In this document: positions 1 to 6,939 of the stretch, piece after piece
Layout: each line of letters begins with the position of its first letter
How positions within the stretch are numbered: the stretch's first letter is position 1
DNA from: Gammaproteobacteria bacterium
Lineage (GTDB): Bacteria > Pseudomonadota > Gammaproteobacteria > HTCC5015
Direction: 5' to 3'
Length of the DNA stretch: 6,939 bases
NCBI GenBank assembly: GCA_020630145.1
Contig: JAHDBX010000088.1
Location: forward strand, 1 to 6,939
The notes under the pieces: model-generated
What the model was told of the DNA's origin: nothing
The model's database searches: none
The model's input: only the letters and a program-made list of their open reading frames with translations
Position numbers and translations under genes: made by a program

Positions 1-503
1 TCGCTATAACTAGGGTTTAATAGATATTCGCCATCTTTATAACCCACACGCGCTGCACCAACAGGACCTTGGAAAGGTGCGCCCGTTAATGCCAAAGCAG
101 CAGATGCACCTAATATTGCAGGAATATCTGGGTCTACTTCAGGGTTCATAGATATAACCGTAGCAATAATCTGAATTTCGTTTTTAAATGCTTTTGGAAA
201 TAATGGGCGTATCGGACGATCAATCAAGCGACATGTTAATGTTTCTTTTTCACTTGGGCGGCCTTCACGTTTAAAGAAGCCACCGGGTATTTTACCCGCA
301 GCATAGGTTTTTTCTTGATAGTTAACCGTTAAAGGAAAGAATCCTTGGTTTGGGTCACATTCTTTTTTTGTTACGGCTGAAACAAGCAATGTTGTTCCAT
401 CCATATCGATAATTACTGCACCATCTGCTTGACGCGCGACTTCACCAGTCTCGATATAAACAGTACGGCTACCAAATTGAAATTGTGTATTGAAAACAGT
501 CAC
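1..503 (-). CDS. pnp: Polyribonucleotide nucleotidyltransferase (PNPase), N-terminal part, cut by window edge
   Basis: PNPase is a trimeric phosphorolytic 3'-5' exoribonuclease of the cytoplasm and often part of the RNA degradosome. Only the first 167 codons are present, covering most of the first RNase PH-like domain. Seen: [16 protein letters not shown] (residues 55-70), the RNA-binding FFKR loop (76-79) followed by [10 protein letters not shown], then [12 protein letters not shown] and the GAARVGY motif near the edge; all are family hallmarks. The start is GTG (503-501). An in-frame TAG lies two codons upstream (509-507), a strong Shine-Dalgarno sits 6 bases before GTG, and the next in-frame ATG is codon 34, inside the conserved domain. 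The gene lies 86 bases downstream of rpsO, the usual arrangement, with a perfect hairpin between them that may affect its expression. No frameshift is seen. Catalytic residues of the second PH domain, KH and S1 domains lie outside the window. Confidence 0.97.
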   Translation of the reverse strand, partial: MTVFNTQFQFGSRTVYIETGEVARQADGAVIIDMDGTTLLVSAVTKKECDPNQGFFPLTVNYQEKTYAAGKIPGGFFKREGRPSEKETLTCRLIDRPIRPLFPKAFKNEIQIIATVISMNPEVDPDIPAILGASAALALTGAPFQGPVGAARVGYKDGEYLLNPSYS

Positions 504-509
504 AGGCTA

Positions 510-516
510 TCACCTT
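510..516 (-). promoter_or_regulatory. Shine-Dalgarno of pnp that fixes its GTG start
   Basis: The minus strand reads AAGGTGA, a 7-base match to the anti-Shine-Dalgarno end of 16S rRNA, 6 bases ahead of GTG at 503-501. Together with the in-frame TAG between the two, this decides the non-ATG start. It lies 13 bases beyond the 3' edge of the leader hairpin. Confidence 0.85.
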
Positions 517-529
517 CTTTTTGTTGAGG

Positions 530-555
530 ACTACGGCGACCCCTGTCGCCGTAGT
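530..555 (-). promoter_or_regulatory. Perfect 11-bp hairpin in the rpsO-pnp leader
   Basis: Bases 530-540 pair perfectly with 545-555 around the 4-base loop 541-544 (AGGG in the transcript). The stem is mostly G-C: ACTACGGCGAC pairs with GTCGCCGTAGT. No T-run follows on either strand, so it is not a typical intrinsic terminator. In Escherichia coli the same intergenic region holds an RNase III-cleaved stem that mediates PNPase autocontrol; the position here is similar. This stem is much shorter than a normal RNase III substrate, so the same mechanism is only a possibility. It could also protect the rpsO mRNA 3' end. The hairpin itself is certain; its role is inferred. Confidence 0.7.
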
Positions 556-589
556 TGAGTGGGTAAGGAACTACTCCTAAACTTCAGGC

Positions 590-859
590 CTAACGACGTA
601 AACCTAAGCGCTTAATCAAGTCTTGATAACGCGCAACGTCTTTTCCTTTTAAATAATCCAATAGTTTACGACGCTGATTTACCATGCGTAATAAACCGCG
701 GCGTGAATGATGGTCTTTTTTGTGCTCACCAAAGTGATCACTTAGTTTTAGTATATTGGCAGTCAACAGTGCTACTTGCACTTCGGGCGAACCGGTATCG
801 GATCCAGAACGCGCGTAATCTTTGATGACTTGCCCCTTTTCTTCATTAGATAAGGACAT
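590..859 (-). CDS. rpsO: 30S ribosomal protein S15
   Basis: S15 is a primary binding protein of the 16S rRNA central domain; it binds the helix 20/21/22 junction and nucleates assembly of the platform. The protein has 89 residues, the usual length. Seen: the [15 protein letters not shown] block (19-33) and [20 protein letters not shown] (46-65). Residues H42, D49 and S52, counting Met as 1, match the histidine, aspartate and serine that touch rRNA in characterised S15. The ATG at 859-857 has a GGAG Shine-Dalgarno at 868-865, 5 bases away. The stop is TAG. The gene has its own likely promoter in the 131-base gap after truB and is followed by pnp. In E. coli S15 represses its own translation through a leader pseudoknot; the predicted leader here is only about 30 bases and I could not identify an equivalent fold. 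Confidence 0.99.
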   Translation of the reverse strand: MSLSNEEKGQVIKDYARSGSDTGSPEVQVALLTANILKLSDHFGEHKKDHHSRRGLLRMVNQRRKLLDYLKGKDVARYQDLIKRLGLRR

Positions 860-896
860 AGTTGCTCCGATTTTTTGCTAGTTGTAAAGATCGGCG

Positions 897-905
897 ATTC
901 TACCA
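897..905 (-). promoter_or_regulatory. Extended -10 promoter for rpsO (and probably pnp)
   Basis: The minus strand reads TGG followed by TAGAAT: an extended -10 TG motif with a hexamer matching TATAAT at 5 of 6 positions. The hexamer is at 902-897. No good -35 is found at 16-18 bp spacing (TATCAA at 17 bp is poor), which fits an extended -10 promoter. The next bases, CGCCG, form a GC-rich discriminator, as is common at stringently controlled ribosomal promoters. The predicted start of transcription is near 890, giving a leader of about 30 bases. An rpsO promoter in this gap is known in E. coli; the position here is predicted only from sequence. Confidence 0.65.
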
Positions 906-937
906 GCAGATTCGGGTAGTTGATAGCTAAATATCGT

Positions 938-978
938 AAAAAAACGGCTTTTTAGCGCTATTTTGTAGTTATATAGCG
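938..978 (-). terminator. Weak terminator-like structure after truB
   Basis: On the minus strand a 6-bp stem, CGCTAT (978-973) with ATAGCG (961-956), encloses an 11-base loop. It is followed by AAAAAGCCG and a run of seven T (944-938). The A5 and T-run can themselves pair around GCCG. The T-run is 11 bases beyond the main stem and both stems are weak, so this is not a textbook intrinsic terminator. It may give partial termination between truB and the rpsO promoter, or be chance in an AT-rich gap. Confidence 0.3.
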
Positions 979-990
979 AAATCTTATGTT

Positions 991-1905
991 TTATTGCAAA
1001 TGCATCAGGCGCTTAGGTGAAATTAAGCCCAAACCTTCATTATTCGCCAAACCTAAAAAGTGCTCGGAATGTTCACTATTCTTATATATACGCACCGTTT
1101 GGGTTTGATTTACGTCAATTTGCTGAGCATTTAGTTGAGTCTGATCAAGCTGAACTTTACGTCCAAGAAACACATCTTCTGACTGCTCTTTATTAAGTAC
1201 AACCGCAGCATATTGTTTTAAAGCAATATCAACAGGTAACAAGGTTTCACCCAGATCAATATCTCCAGACTCTAGCTTATCAAGATCGTACAACTGACAG
1301 TCTGTAAAAGGCTCGACATATTGACGATATAAGGCACTCATATATGCACCGCAACCTAGTTGCTCACCAATATCCCGTGACAAAGAGCGAATATATGTTC
1401 CTTTTGAACATTTAACATCAATGGTCAATTTATTATCATTAATAGCGCCTAAGGCATGTAAATCATGAATAGTGACATTGCGTGCTTTAATATCCACCAC
1501 TTCACCCGCACGCGCTATTTCATACAAGCGCTTACCTTCATGCCATAGCGCAGAGTGCATAGGCGGCACTTGCGAAATATCACCTCGAAACATATCAAGC
1601 ACCTGCTCTACTTGTTCTATAGTGAAATCAGGCACATCTTGCTGATGAATGATCTCACCTTCGCCATCTTCTGTAGAGGTCTTAATACCCAGTGTAATTT
1701 CAGCCCGATAAGCTTTATTTGAATCTAACAAGTGGGCACAAACTTTAGTCGCCTCGCCAAAACATATTGGCAGCATACCTGTAGCCAAAGGGTCTAGGCT
1801 GCCTGTATGTCCAGCCTTTTGCGCTTTAAATAAATGTTTGGTTTTTTGCAGGGCTTTATTAGAAGATAAGCCTAAAGGTTTATTTAACAGTAAGATACCG
1901 TTTAT
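991..1905 (-). CDS. truB: tRNA pseudouridine(55) synthase TruB, start codon uncertain
   Basis: TruB isomerises U55 in the T loop of tRNAs to pseudouridine and also acts as a tRNA chaperone. Counting from the ATA at 1905-1903, the product has 304 residues. Seen: INGILLLNKPLGLSSN (1-16), AGHTGSLDPLATGMLPICFG (31-50) with the catalytic Asp38 (E. coli D48), Tyr66 (E. coli Y76), VPPMHSALWHEGKRLYEIAR (113-132), and CSKGTYIRSL (166-175) with the active-site Arg. The stop is TAA. No ATG, GTG or TTG occurs in frame before TTG at 1788-1786, which lies just past the catalytic Asp and cannot be the true start. ATA has an AAAGG Shine-Dalgarno 7 bases upstream. However, the six codons before it read RRKGLP, like the N-terminus of other TruB proteins, and then a TGA (1926-1924) closes the frame. 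The start may therefore be ATA, or the gene may carry an indel near 1916-1927. The product is certain; the 5' end is not. Confidence 0.88.
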   Translation of the reverse strand: MNGILLLNKPLGLSSNKALQKTKHLFKAQKAGHTGSLDPLATGMLPICFGEATKVCAHLLDSNKAYRAEITLGIKTSTEDGEGEIIHQQDVPDFTIEQVEQVLDMFRGDISQVPPMHSALWHEGKRLYEIARAGEVVDIKARNVTIHDLHALGAINDNKLTIDVKCSKGTYIRSLSRDIGEQLGCGAYMSALYRQYVEPFTDCQLYDLDKLESGDIDLGETLLPVDIALKQYAAVVLNKEQSEDVFLGRKVQLDQTQLNAQQIDVNQTQTVRIYKNSEHSEHFLGLANNEGLGLISPKRLMHLQ

Positions 1906-1912
1906 AGGTAAA

Positions 1913-1917
1913 CCTTT
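1913..1917 (-). promoter_or_regulatory. Possible Shine-Dalgarno for a non-canonical truB start
   Basis: The minus strand reads AAAGG, overlapping the last two bases of the rbfA stop codon, 7 bases before the ATA at 1905-1903. The spacing is ideal, and the position suggests termination-reinitiation coupling with rbfA. A second purine stretch, GAAGG (1925-1921), has no usable start codon at a good distance in the truB frame. Its value depends on ATA really being the start. Confidence 0.35.
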
Positions 1918-2308
1918 ACGCCTTCATTGATAGAACTAGTCTTTGTCGTAAGTTTTGTTTATCTTTGCTAATGGCTTTTTCAATCAGCGAAGTAATCGCT
2001 AAAGCTTCTTCTTGCACATTATCAAACTTAAATTGCAAACTAGGAATCGCTCTAATTTTTAATCGCTTACCCAACTGGCCACGCAGCTTGCCTGAATATT
2101 CATTTAAAATCTCGCTGACTTCTTCTGGGTCGCCAAACAAAGTATTAATATAAACAACCGCTGAACCTAAGTCAGAGTTAACTTTAACTTCAGAAATAGT
2201 AGGAGGTGATGAAATGCGTGGATCTTTGATAAATGTACGTACTAGCTCAGACAACTCACGCTGTAACTGGTCACCAATACGCACATGACGAGGATAATCT
2301 TTAGCCAT
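1916..2308 (-). CDS. rbfA: 30S ribosome-binding factor A
   Basis: RbfA is a small KH-fold protein that binds the 30S subunit late in assembly, acts in 5'-end maturation of 16S rRNA and is needed for cold adaptation in E. coli. The protein has 130 residues, typical for the family. Seen: an N-terminal helix with basic residues (8-27), the IKDPRI motif (27-32), [19 protein letters not shown] (71-89), in which YSG takes the place of the helix-kink AxG of the KH-like fold, and LQFKFD (91-96). The tail after about residue 112 is variable in the family and cannot be checked by eye. The ATG at 2308-2306 lies inside the end of infB (overlap ATGGCTAA, 8 bases). No strong Shine-Dalgarno is seen, so translation is probably coupled to infB. 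The stop TAA (1918-1916) lies at the odd truB junction: an indel there could also alter the last few residues given here. Confidence 0.96.
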   Translation of the reverse strand: MAKDYPRHVRIGDQLQRELSELVRTFIKDPRISSPPTISEVKVNSDLGSAVVYINTLFGDPEEVSEILNEYSGKLRGQLGKRLKIRAIPSLQFKFDNVQEEALAITSLIEKAISKDKQNLRQRLVLSMKA

Positions 2309-4823
2309 TGATAGTACGTTGTACTTCTATACGCTCAAATACTTCTATTTGATCACCAGGCTTAACATCATTATAGTTTTTAACAGCAATACCGCACTCA
2401 GTACCTGACTTCACTTCGCTTACATCATCTTTAAAGCGGCGTAGTGACTCTAGCTCACCTTCATAAATAACAACATTATCACGTAACACACGAATGGGGC
2501 TACTTTTACGAATATAGCCATCCGTAACCAGTGAGCCGGCAACCGCACCAAACTGAGAAGACTTAAATACATCACGTACTTCAGCCAAACCAATAAACTC
2601 TTCGCGCACCTCAGGTTTCAACATACCAGACATTAAATTACTAATATCATCGATCACATTATAGATAATATTGTAATAACCTACTGTTGTGCCTGATTCT
2701 TCGATTAAACGTCGAGCCGACGCATCCGCACGTACATTGAATGCGATAATCATAGCATTTGATGCCATCGCTAAATTAACATCAGATTCGGTAATACCAC
2801 CAACCGTACTACCAATAATTTTTACGCGTACTTCTTCAGTTGATAGTTTATTTAAGGCATCTTTAATCGCTTCAGATGTACCTTGCACGTCAGCCTTAAT
2901 CAATACCTGCGTTGAACTAACCTGGTCATCTTTCATCTGCGCAAAAGCATCTTCCATTTTAGCTGCAGCTTGTGACGCTAGTTTTTGATCTCTATGGAAC
3001 TGTTGGCGTTTCTGCGCAATATCGCGTGCTTTACTTTCATCCGTTGCCGCGACCATATCATCACCAGCATTTGGCGTACCAGACAAACCTAGTACAACAA
3101 CAGGGATAGACGGACCTGCGCGCTCTATTTGCTTGCCATCTTCATCAAACATGGCTCGCACTCGACCAAACTCTTTACCACAAAGAATCATATCGCCTTT
3201 GTGCAAAGCACCCGCTTGTACCAGCACTGTTGCAACGGGGCCACGGCCTTTATCTAGACTAGACTCCAATACCACACCTGTAGCTGGCCCTTCATCTGCC
3301 GCAGTTAATTCCAATAACTCAGCCTGCAAAGAAATAGTTTCAAGCAAATCATCAATACCGTCGCCCTTAAGCGCAGATACATTAACGAAAATATTATCGC
3401 CACCCCACTCTTCAGGCACAATTTCATGATTCGTTAGTTCATTCTTTACACGCTCTGGATCCGCTTCTGGCTTATCCATTTTATTTACTGCGATAATAAT
3501 TGGCACTTCAGCAGCTTTTGCATGCTGAATCGCTTCTATCGTTTGCGGCATAACACCATCATCAGCAGCCACAACCAAAATAACAATATCCGTCGCTTTC
3601 GCGCCACGTGCGCGCATACCTGTAAATGCAGCATGGCCCGGTGTATCGATAAACGAAATAACGCCTTTTGGTGTTTCAACATGGTAGGCACCAATATGCT
3701 GCGTAATACCACCCGCTTCGCCAGTAGTCACCTTACTATTGCGAATATAATCTAATAACGACGTTTTACCATGGTCAACATGACCCATAACCGTCACAAC
3801 AGGTGGGCGCGTTACTTGATCACCTGTATGCTCAACTTCTAGCGCAAGTGCTTGTTGTGCTTCCTCAGCACCGACGGTGATTGCCGTATGCCCCATTTCT
3901 TCAATAACTAATACAGCAGTATCTTGGTCCAAGGTTTGGTTAATCGTGGCCATTACACCCATGCCAAACATGACCTTAACAACTTCTCCGCCTTTTACCG
4001 CCATTTCTTGAGCTAACTCAGAAACAGTAATGTTATCTGGCACTCGAATCTCTTTAACAACAGGGGCAACGGGTTTCTCAAAGCCATGCTTAGACGGCTG
4101 ATCGCTTAATGCTCTTTGCGGAGGCGCTTTCTTATTAAACTTACGCTTACCTTTACCACCTGCTTCCACATGTAATTCTTTGCGCCCATAACGACCTTTA
4201 CCAGGTTTTTTATTTGCGTCTTTTTGTGCTGATGCTTTTTTGGCCTTTTCTGCCTCAAGTGCTTTCTTACGCTCTTCTTCAGCACGCTTTTCTTCTTTTT
4301 CTTTCTCTAAACGCTCTGCTTCTCGTTTTTCTTCAGCGGCACGTTTTTCATCTTCTAATTTTTTCGTTTCAGCCTTTAGCGCATTTTCTTTTTCTTTGCG
4401 TGCTTGCTCTTTAGCTAACTCTTCAGCTTCACGAGCTTCACGTTCTTGATTCAACTCATCCTGTTTGCGTTGCTCTTCTTCAACAATACTAGATCGCCTA
4501 ACATAAGTACGCTTCTTACGTACTTCAACACTAACTGTTTTCGCCGCCGCTGGAGCTGCGCGGCCACCTCTAGCAACTGTGCCACCACCAACTTTAAGTT
4601 CACTCACCGTTTTGCGCTTCAGTGTGACTTTAGGTGCTGTAGTCGCCTTATCATCTTTACCGTGGCTTCTACGCAATGAGTCTAGCAACTGCATTTTTTC
4701 ATCATCAGTTACTGCATCTGAAGCATTTTTCTTGGGAATACCCGCATCTTTAAATTGCTCAAGCAATTTATCGACTGGGGTACCGACCACTTCGGCTAAT
4801 TGTTTTACAGTAACATCTGTCAT
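2301..4823 (-). CDS. infB: Translation initiation factor IF-2
   Basis: IF2 is the GTPase that brings fMet-tRNA to the 30S subunit and promotes 50S joining. The protein has 840 residues, slightly shorter than E. coli IF2. Domains: an N-terminal IF2-N module (1-53), a Lys/Glu/Arg/Ala-rich charged helix (about 113-198), a basic stretch (200-235), a second IF2-N module (258-312) and the G domain (about 338-505). The G domain has GHVDHGKT (347-354), GGITQHI (371-377), DTPGHAAF (393-400), NKMD (447-450) and SALKG (483-487). Domains II, III and the fMet-tRNA-binding C-terminal barrel follow, ending in [20 protein letters not shown] (809-828). All GTPase motifs are intact. The ATG at 4823-4821 has GAGG at 4833-4830, 6 bases away. 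E. coli makes shorter IF2 forms from internal starts; I saw no convincing internal start with a Shine-Dalgarno here. It lies 56 bases after nusA and overlaps rbfA by 8 bases. Confidence 0.99.
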   Translation of the reverse strand: MTDVTVKQLAEVVGTPVDKLLEQFKDAGIPKKNASDAVTDDEKMQLLDSLRRSHGKDDKATTAPKVTLKRKTVSELKVGGGTVARGGRAAPAAAKTVSVEVRKKRTYVRRSSIVEEEQRKQDELNQEREAREAEELAKEQARKEKENALKAETKKLEDEKRAAEEKREAERLEKEKEEKRAEEERKKALEAEKAKKASAQKDANKKPGKGRYGRKELHVEAGGKGKRKFNKKAPPQRALSDQPSKHGFEKPVAPVVKEIRVPDNITVSELAQEMAVKGGEVVKVMFGMGVMATINQTLDQDTAVLVIEEMGHTAITVGAEEAQQALALEVEHTGDQVTRPPVVTVMGHVDHGKTSLLDYIRNSKVTTGEAGGITQHIGAYHVETPKGVISFIDTPGHAAFTGMRARGAKATDIVILVVAADDGVMPQTIEAIQHAKAAEVPIIIAVNKMDKPEADPERVKNELTNHEIVPEEWGGDNIFVNVSALKGDGIDDLLETISLQAELLELTAADEGPATGVVLESSLDKGRGPVATVLVQAGALHKGDMILCGKEFGRVRAMFDEDGKQIERAGPSIPVVVLGLSGTPNAGDDMVAATDESKARDIAQKRQQFHRDQKLASQAAAKMEDAFAQMKDDQVSSTQVLIKADVQGTSEAIKDALNKLSTEEVRVKIIGSTVGGITESDVNLAMASNAMIIAFNVRADASARRLIEESGTTVGYYNIIYNVIDDISNLMSGMLKPEVREEFIGLAEVRDVFKSSQFGAVAGSLVTDGYIRKSSPIRVLRDNVVIYEGELESLRRFKDDVSEVKSGTECGIAVKNYNDVKPGDQIEVFERIEVQRTING

Positions 4824-4879
4824 GTTTTACCTCAAATTTCTTATTCTTAGTTTGCGCATTAATTTATTGTGTAAATAAA

Positions 4880-6382
4880 CTATGCTGACTCTTCGGCCTC
4901 TTCAAACCAAGGTTTACGTGCAATCATAATTAACTCGGCCGCACGCTCTTCATTTATTGAATCAACTTCGATCAATTCATCCACTGCTTGTTCAGCTAAA
5001 TCTTCCATGGTTACGATGCCACGGCCAGCTAATTCAAACGCGAGTGCTTCTGTCATAGTGTCCATATCCAGCAAATCTTGCGCTGGCTTTGCATCACCAA
5101 TTTCTTCTTCTTTAGCAATCGCTTTGGTCAACAGTGAATCGCGAGCGCGACCACGAAGTTCCTCAACGATTTCCTCATCAAACTCTTCTATATTAAGTAA
5201 CTCTTGCGTTGGCACATAAGCCACTTCATCGATACTTGAGAACCCTTCTTGCACTAGAATAACCGCGACCTCTTCATCAACATCAAGGTGCTTCATAAAC
5301 AGTTCAATTAATTCGCGTGCTTCAGCATCGCCTTTTTCGCTAGCAGATGCCTGATCCATTACATTTAAAGACCAGCTTGTTAGCTCACTTGCTAAACGCA
5401 CATTCTGTCCTCCACGACCAATTGCCTGAGAAAGTTTTTCTTCAGCAACGGCTATATCCATAGACTCAGAGTCTTCATCAACAACAATAGACATCACTTC
5501 AGCTGGTGACATTGCATTAATCACAAATTGAGCTGGGTTTTCATGCCATAAAATAATATCAATTCTTTCGCCAGCTAACTCATTAGATACTGACTGAACA
5601 CGCTGCCCACGCATACCAACACAAGCACCAACTGGGTCCAAACGTTCATCATTTGAACGAACAGCAATTTTTGCACGTAAACCTGCATCACGTGCAGCCG
5701 CAATTAAATCTATAGAGCCCTGGTTAATTTCTGGCACTTCTATTTTGAATAATTCTAATAAGAAGCGGCTATCGGTACGAGACACGAATAACTGCGGGCC
5801 ACGCATCTCAGAACGTACTTCATATAAATAACCACGAATACGATCACCAGCACGAACTGTTTCACGCGGAATCATTTCGCTTTTAGGAATAAACGCTTCG
5901 GCATTTTCACCCAAATCCAGATAAACATTGCCACGCTCAACACGCTTAACAACACCGAAAACAACTTCGCCAACACGACCTTTAAATGCATCAACTACTT
6001 TGCCACGCTCAGCTTCGCGCACTTTTTGTACAATAACTTGTTTGGCAGTTTGAGCCGCAATACGACCAAACTCTACAGAATCAATTTCTTCTTCTATGAT
6101 GCCGCCTGCTTCAAGGCTCTCATCAGTAGCTTGCGCACCTTCAAGGGTGTACTCAGCATGCGGGTTTTCCATCTCAGCATCGGCTTCAAGAACAGTCCAA
6201 CGGCGGTAAGTTGTATAATCACCACTTTCACGATCAATTTCCACACGCACATCTATATCAGCATTATGCTTTTTACGCGTTGCCGTAGCTAAAGCGATTT
6301 CCATCGCTTCAAATATGATCTCTTTGTCTACAGATTTCTCATTTGAAACCGCATCAACTACCATTAATATTTCTTTACTCAT
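4880..6382 (-). CDS. nusA: Transcription termination/antitermination protein NusA
   Basis: NusA binds RNA polymerase and nascent RNA and modulates pausing, intrinsic and Rho-dependent termination, and antitermination. The protein has 500 residues; E. coli NusA has 495. Domains: an RNA polymerase-binding N-terminal domain (1-125) beginning with [14 protein letters not shown], an S1 domain (about 132-200), KH1 (about 203-280) with its GMRG loop (256-259), KH2 (about 282-345) with GRGG (322-325), and two acidic repeats (about 355-420 and 435-490). The acidic repeats, typical of gammaproteobacterial NusA, bind the RNA polymerase alpha C-terminal domain and mask the RNA-binding surface. The protein ends in the aromatic-acidic [11 protein letters not shown]. 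The ATG at 6382-6380 has GGAG (6393-6390) 7 bases away; the stop is TAG. It sits 42 bases after rimP and 56 before infB, consistent with one transcript. In E. coli NusA represses this operon; no specific site could be recognised here. Confidence 0.99.
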   Translation of the reverse strand: MSKEILMVVDAVSNEKSVDKEIIFEAMEIALATATRKKHNADIDVRVEIDRESGDYTTYRRWTVLEADAEMENPHAEYTLEGAQATDESLEAGGIIEEEIDSVEFGRIAAQTAKQVIVQKVREAERGKVVDAFKGRVGEVVFGVVKRVERGNVYLDLGENAEAFIPKSEMIPRETVRAGDRIRGYLYEVRSEMRGPQLFVSRTDSRFLLELFKIEVPEINQGSIDLIAAARDAGLRAKIAVRSNDERLDPVGACVGMRGQRVQSVSNELAGERIDIILWHENPAQFVINAMSPAEVMSIVVDEDSESMDIAVAEEKLSQAIGRGGQNVRLASELTSWSLNVMDQASASEKGDAEARELIELFMKHLDVDEEVAVILVQEGFSSIDEVAYVPTQELLNIEEFDEEIVEELRGRARDSLLTKAIAKEEEIGDAKPAQDLLDMDTMTEALAFELAGRGIVTMEDLAEQAVDELIEVDSINEERAAELIMIARKPWFEEAEESA

Positions 6383-6424
6383 TTACTCGCTCCGACCAAT
6401 TCTCTTTGATCTATCAGTTGCCTG

Positions 6425-6892
6425 CTATTTTTTTAAATTAAGTTTAGCGATAACATTCGCTTTTTCAATATTATTTAGCGCTATTTCATGCTCTTTTTTG
6501 TCTACCACTATGGTTAACATATCCGCATCTACCTTAATCAATTGACCTTTATATTTACGCCTACCATCAACAGGTGCCGTTAAACGTAAATTCACATCTT
6601 CATCAATATACTGACTAAAATCTTGAACTCTAAAGATAGGACGATCGATCCCTGGCGATGATACTTCTAGATTATAAGCCCCTGTAATGGCTTCTTCCAC
6701 ATCTAGGACTGTTCCCAATTGACGACTAATTGTTGCACATTCGTCAAGATTAATACCGCCTGACTTATCCGCAAAAACTTTTAAAACACTAAACCGGCCT
6801 TGCTGTAAATGTTCAATACCAATCAAATCAAAACCCAAGCCGGTAACGACGGGTTCGACGATATTCCATAATTTTTCATTTACTTGCTGCAT
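6425..6892 (-). CDS. rimP: Ribosome maturation factor RimP
   Basis: RimP is a cytoplasmic factor for early 30S assembly, helping S12 and other proteins to load on 16S rRNA. The protein has 155 residues, the usual length. Seen: an N-terminal alpha/beta domain with GLGFDLIGIE (18-27) and DECATISRQL (50-59), the family signature YNLEVSSPGIDRP (73-85), and a C-terminal Sm/SH3-like barrel (about 90-152) with YKGQL and NIEKANV (141-147). The ATG at 6892-6890 is the best start: its frame is closed by TAA 18 bases further upstream and no other start codon lies between. The Shine-Dalgarno is weak; the only good purine stretch, AAGGA, lies 22 bases before ATG, too far for normal use. The stop is TAG after two Lys codons in a run of seven A. 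It is the first gene of the cluster in this window, and its promoter would lie beyond base 6939. Confidence 0.97.
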   Translation of the reverse strand: MQQVNEKLWNIVEPVVTGLGFDLIGIEHLQQGRFSVLKVFADKSGGINLDECATISRQLGTVLDVEEAITGAYNLEVSSPGIDRPIFRVQDFSQYIDEDVNLRLTAPVDGRRKYKGQLIKVDADMLTIVVDKKEHEIALNNIEKANVIAKLNLKK

Positions 6893-6939
6893 ATTGGCTG
6901 ATTTACTTAGTTATTCCTTAAATTTAAAGCATAAAAAAG

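Noticed and set aside
530..555. Leader hairpin as an intrinsic terminator of rpsO
   Set aside because: No T-run follows the stem on the minus strand (TCCTCAACAAAAAG), so a standard intrinsic terminator is unlikely.
1786..1788. TTG as the start of truB
   Set aside because: It is the first conventional start codon in the frame, but it falls after the catalytic Asp and removes the conserved LLLNKP and HTGSLDP region, so a working enzyme could not start there.
1913..1927. Programmed +1 frameshift joining rbfA to truB
   Set aside because: The codons around the rbfA stop (ATG AAG GCG TAA) offer no good re-pairing for a +1 slip, and no stimulatory element is evident. RbfA and TruB normally act as separate proteins.
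4863..4879. Hairpin right after the nusA stop
   Set aside because: TTTATT and AATAAA pair perfectly but the stem is six A-T pairs with no T-run. It is too weak to act as a terminator, and infB must be transcribed through it.
6428..6437. U UUA AAA slippery heptamer at the end of rimP
   Set aside because: It fits the -1 slip pattern, but slipping would only replace the stop with about five extra codons before TGA, and no clear downstream structure is seen. It is likely chance in an AT-rich gene end.
1965..6545. Plus-strand open frames of 62-99 codons inside rbfA, infB, nusA and rimP
   Set aside because: All lie opposite well-conserved minus-strand genes, have low-complexity or Ser/Phe-rich translations typical of antisense frames, and show no recognisable domains.
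6893..6939. Promoter or terminator tail upstream of rimP
   Set aside because: The 47 bases are AT-rich, with a T6 run on the minus strand (6938-6933) and AT hexamers that loosely resemble a -10. Without sequence beyond the edge neither a promoter nor a preceding tRNA terminator can be supported.

Overview
The window holds one stretch of the conserved bacterial rimP-nusA-infB-rbfA-truB-rpsO-pnp cluster. Every gene is on the minus strand, so transcription runs from base 6939 towards base 1. Gene order and protein sequences point to a gammaproteobacterium: full-length NusA with two C-terminal acidic repeats, a long IF2 with a charged linker, and an 89-residue S15 very close to the enterobacterial form. 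The DNA is moderately AT-rich and the proteins look like those of marine Thiotrichales-type lineages, but that finer placement is an impression, not a result.

Layout in transcription order: rimP (6892-6425), nusA (6382-4880), infB (4823-2301), rbfA (2308-1916, overlapping infB by 8 bases), truB (about 1905-991, start uncertain), rpsO (859-590), and the first 167 codons of pnp (503-1, running off the window). Gaps are 42 bases (rimP-nusA), 56 (nusA-infB), 131 (truB-rpsO) and 86 (rpsO-pnp). The 131-base gap carries a good extended -10 promoter for rpsO and a weak terminator-like structure. The 86-base gap carries a perfect 11-bp hairpin just ahead of the pnp ribosome-binding site. The 47 bases upstream of rimP are too short to interpret.

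The genes work together in making and using the small ribosomal subunit and in RNA metabolism. RimP and RbfA are 30S maturation factors, S15 is a primary 16S-binding protein, and IF2 recruits initiator tRNA and joins the subunits. TruB makes pseudouridine 55 in tRNA, NusA controls transcription elongation and termination, and PNPase degrades RNA.

I found no accessory, mobile, defence or otherwise new system; this is housekeeping DNA. The one real anomaly is the start of truB. The conserved N-terminus, including the catalytic aspartate, is present, but its frame has no ATG, GTG or TTG before that aspartate, and a TGA closes the frame just upstream. It is either a non-canonical start (ATA is the best candidate), a recent indel, or a sequence error.
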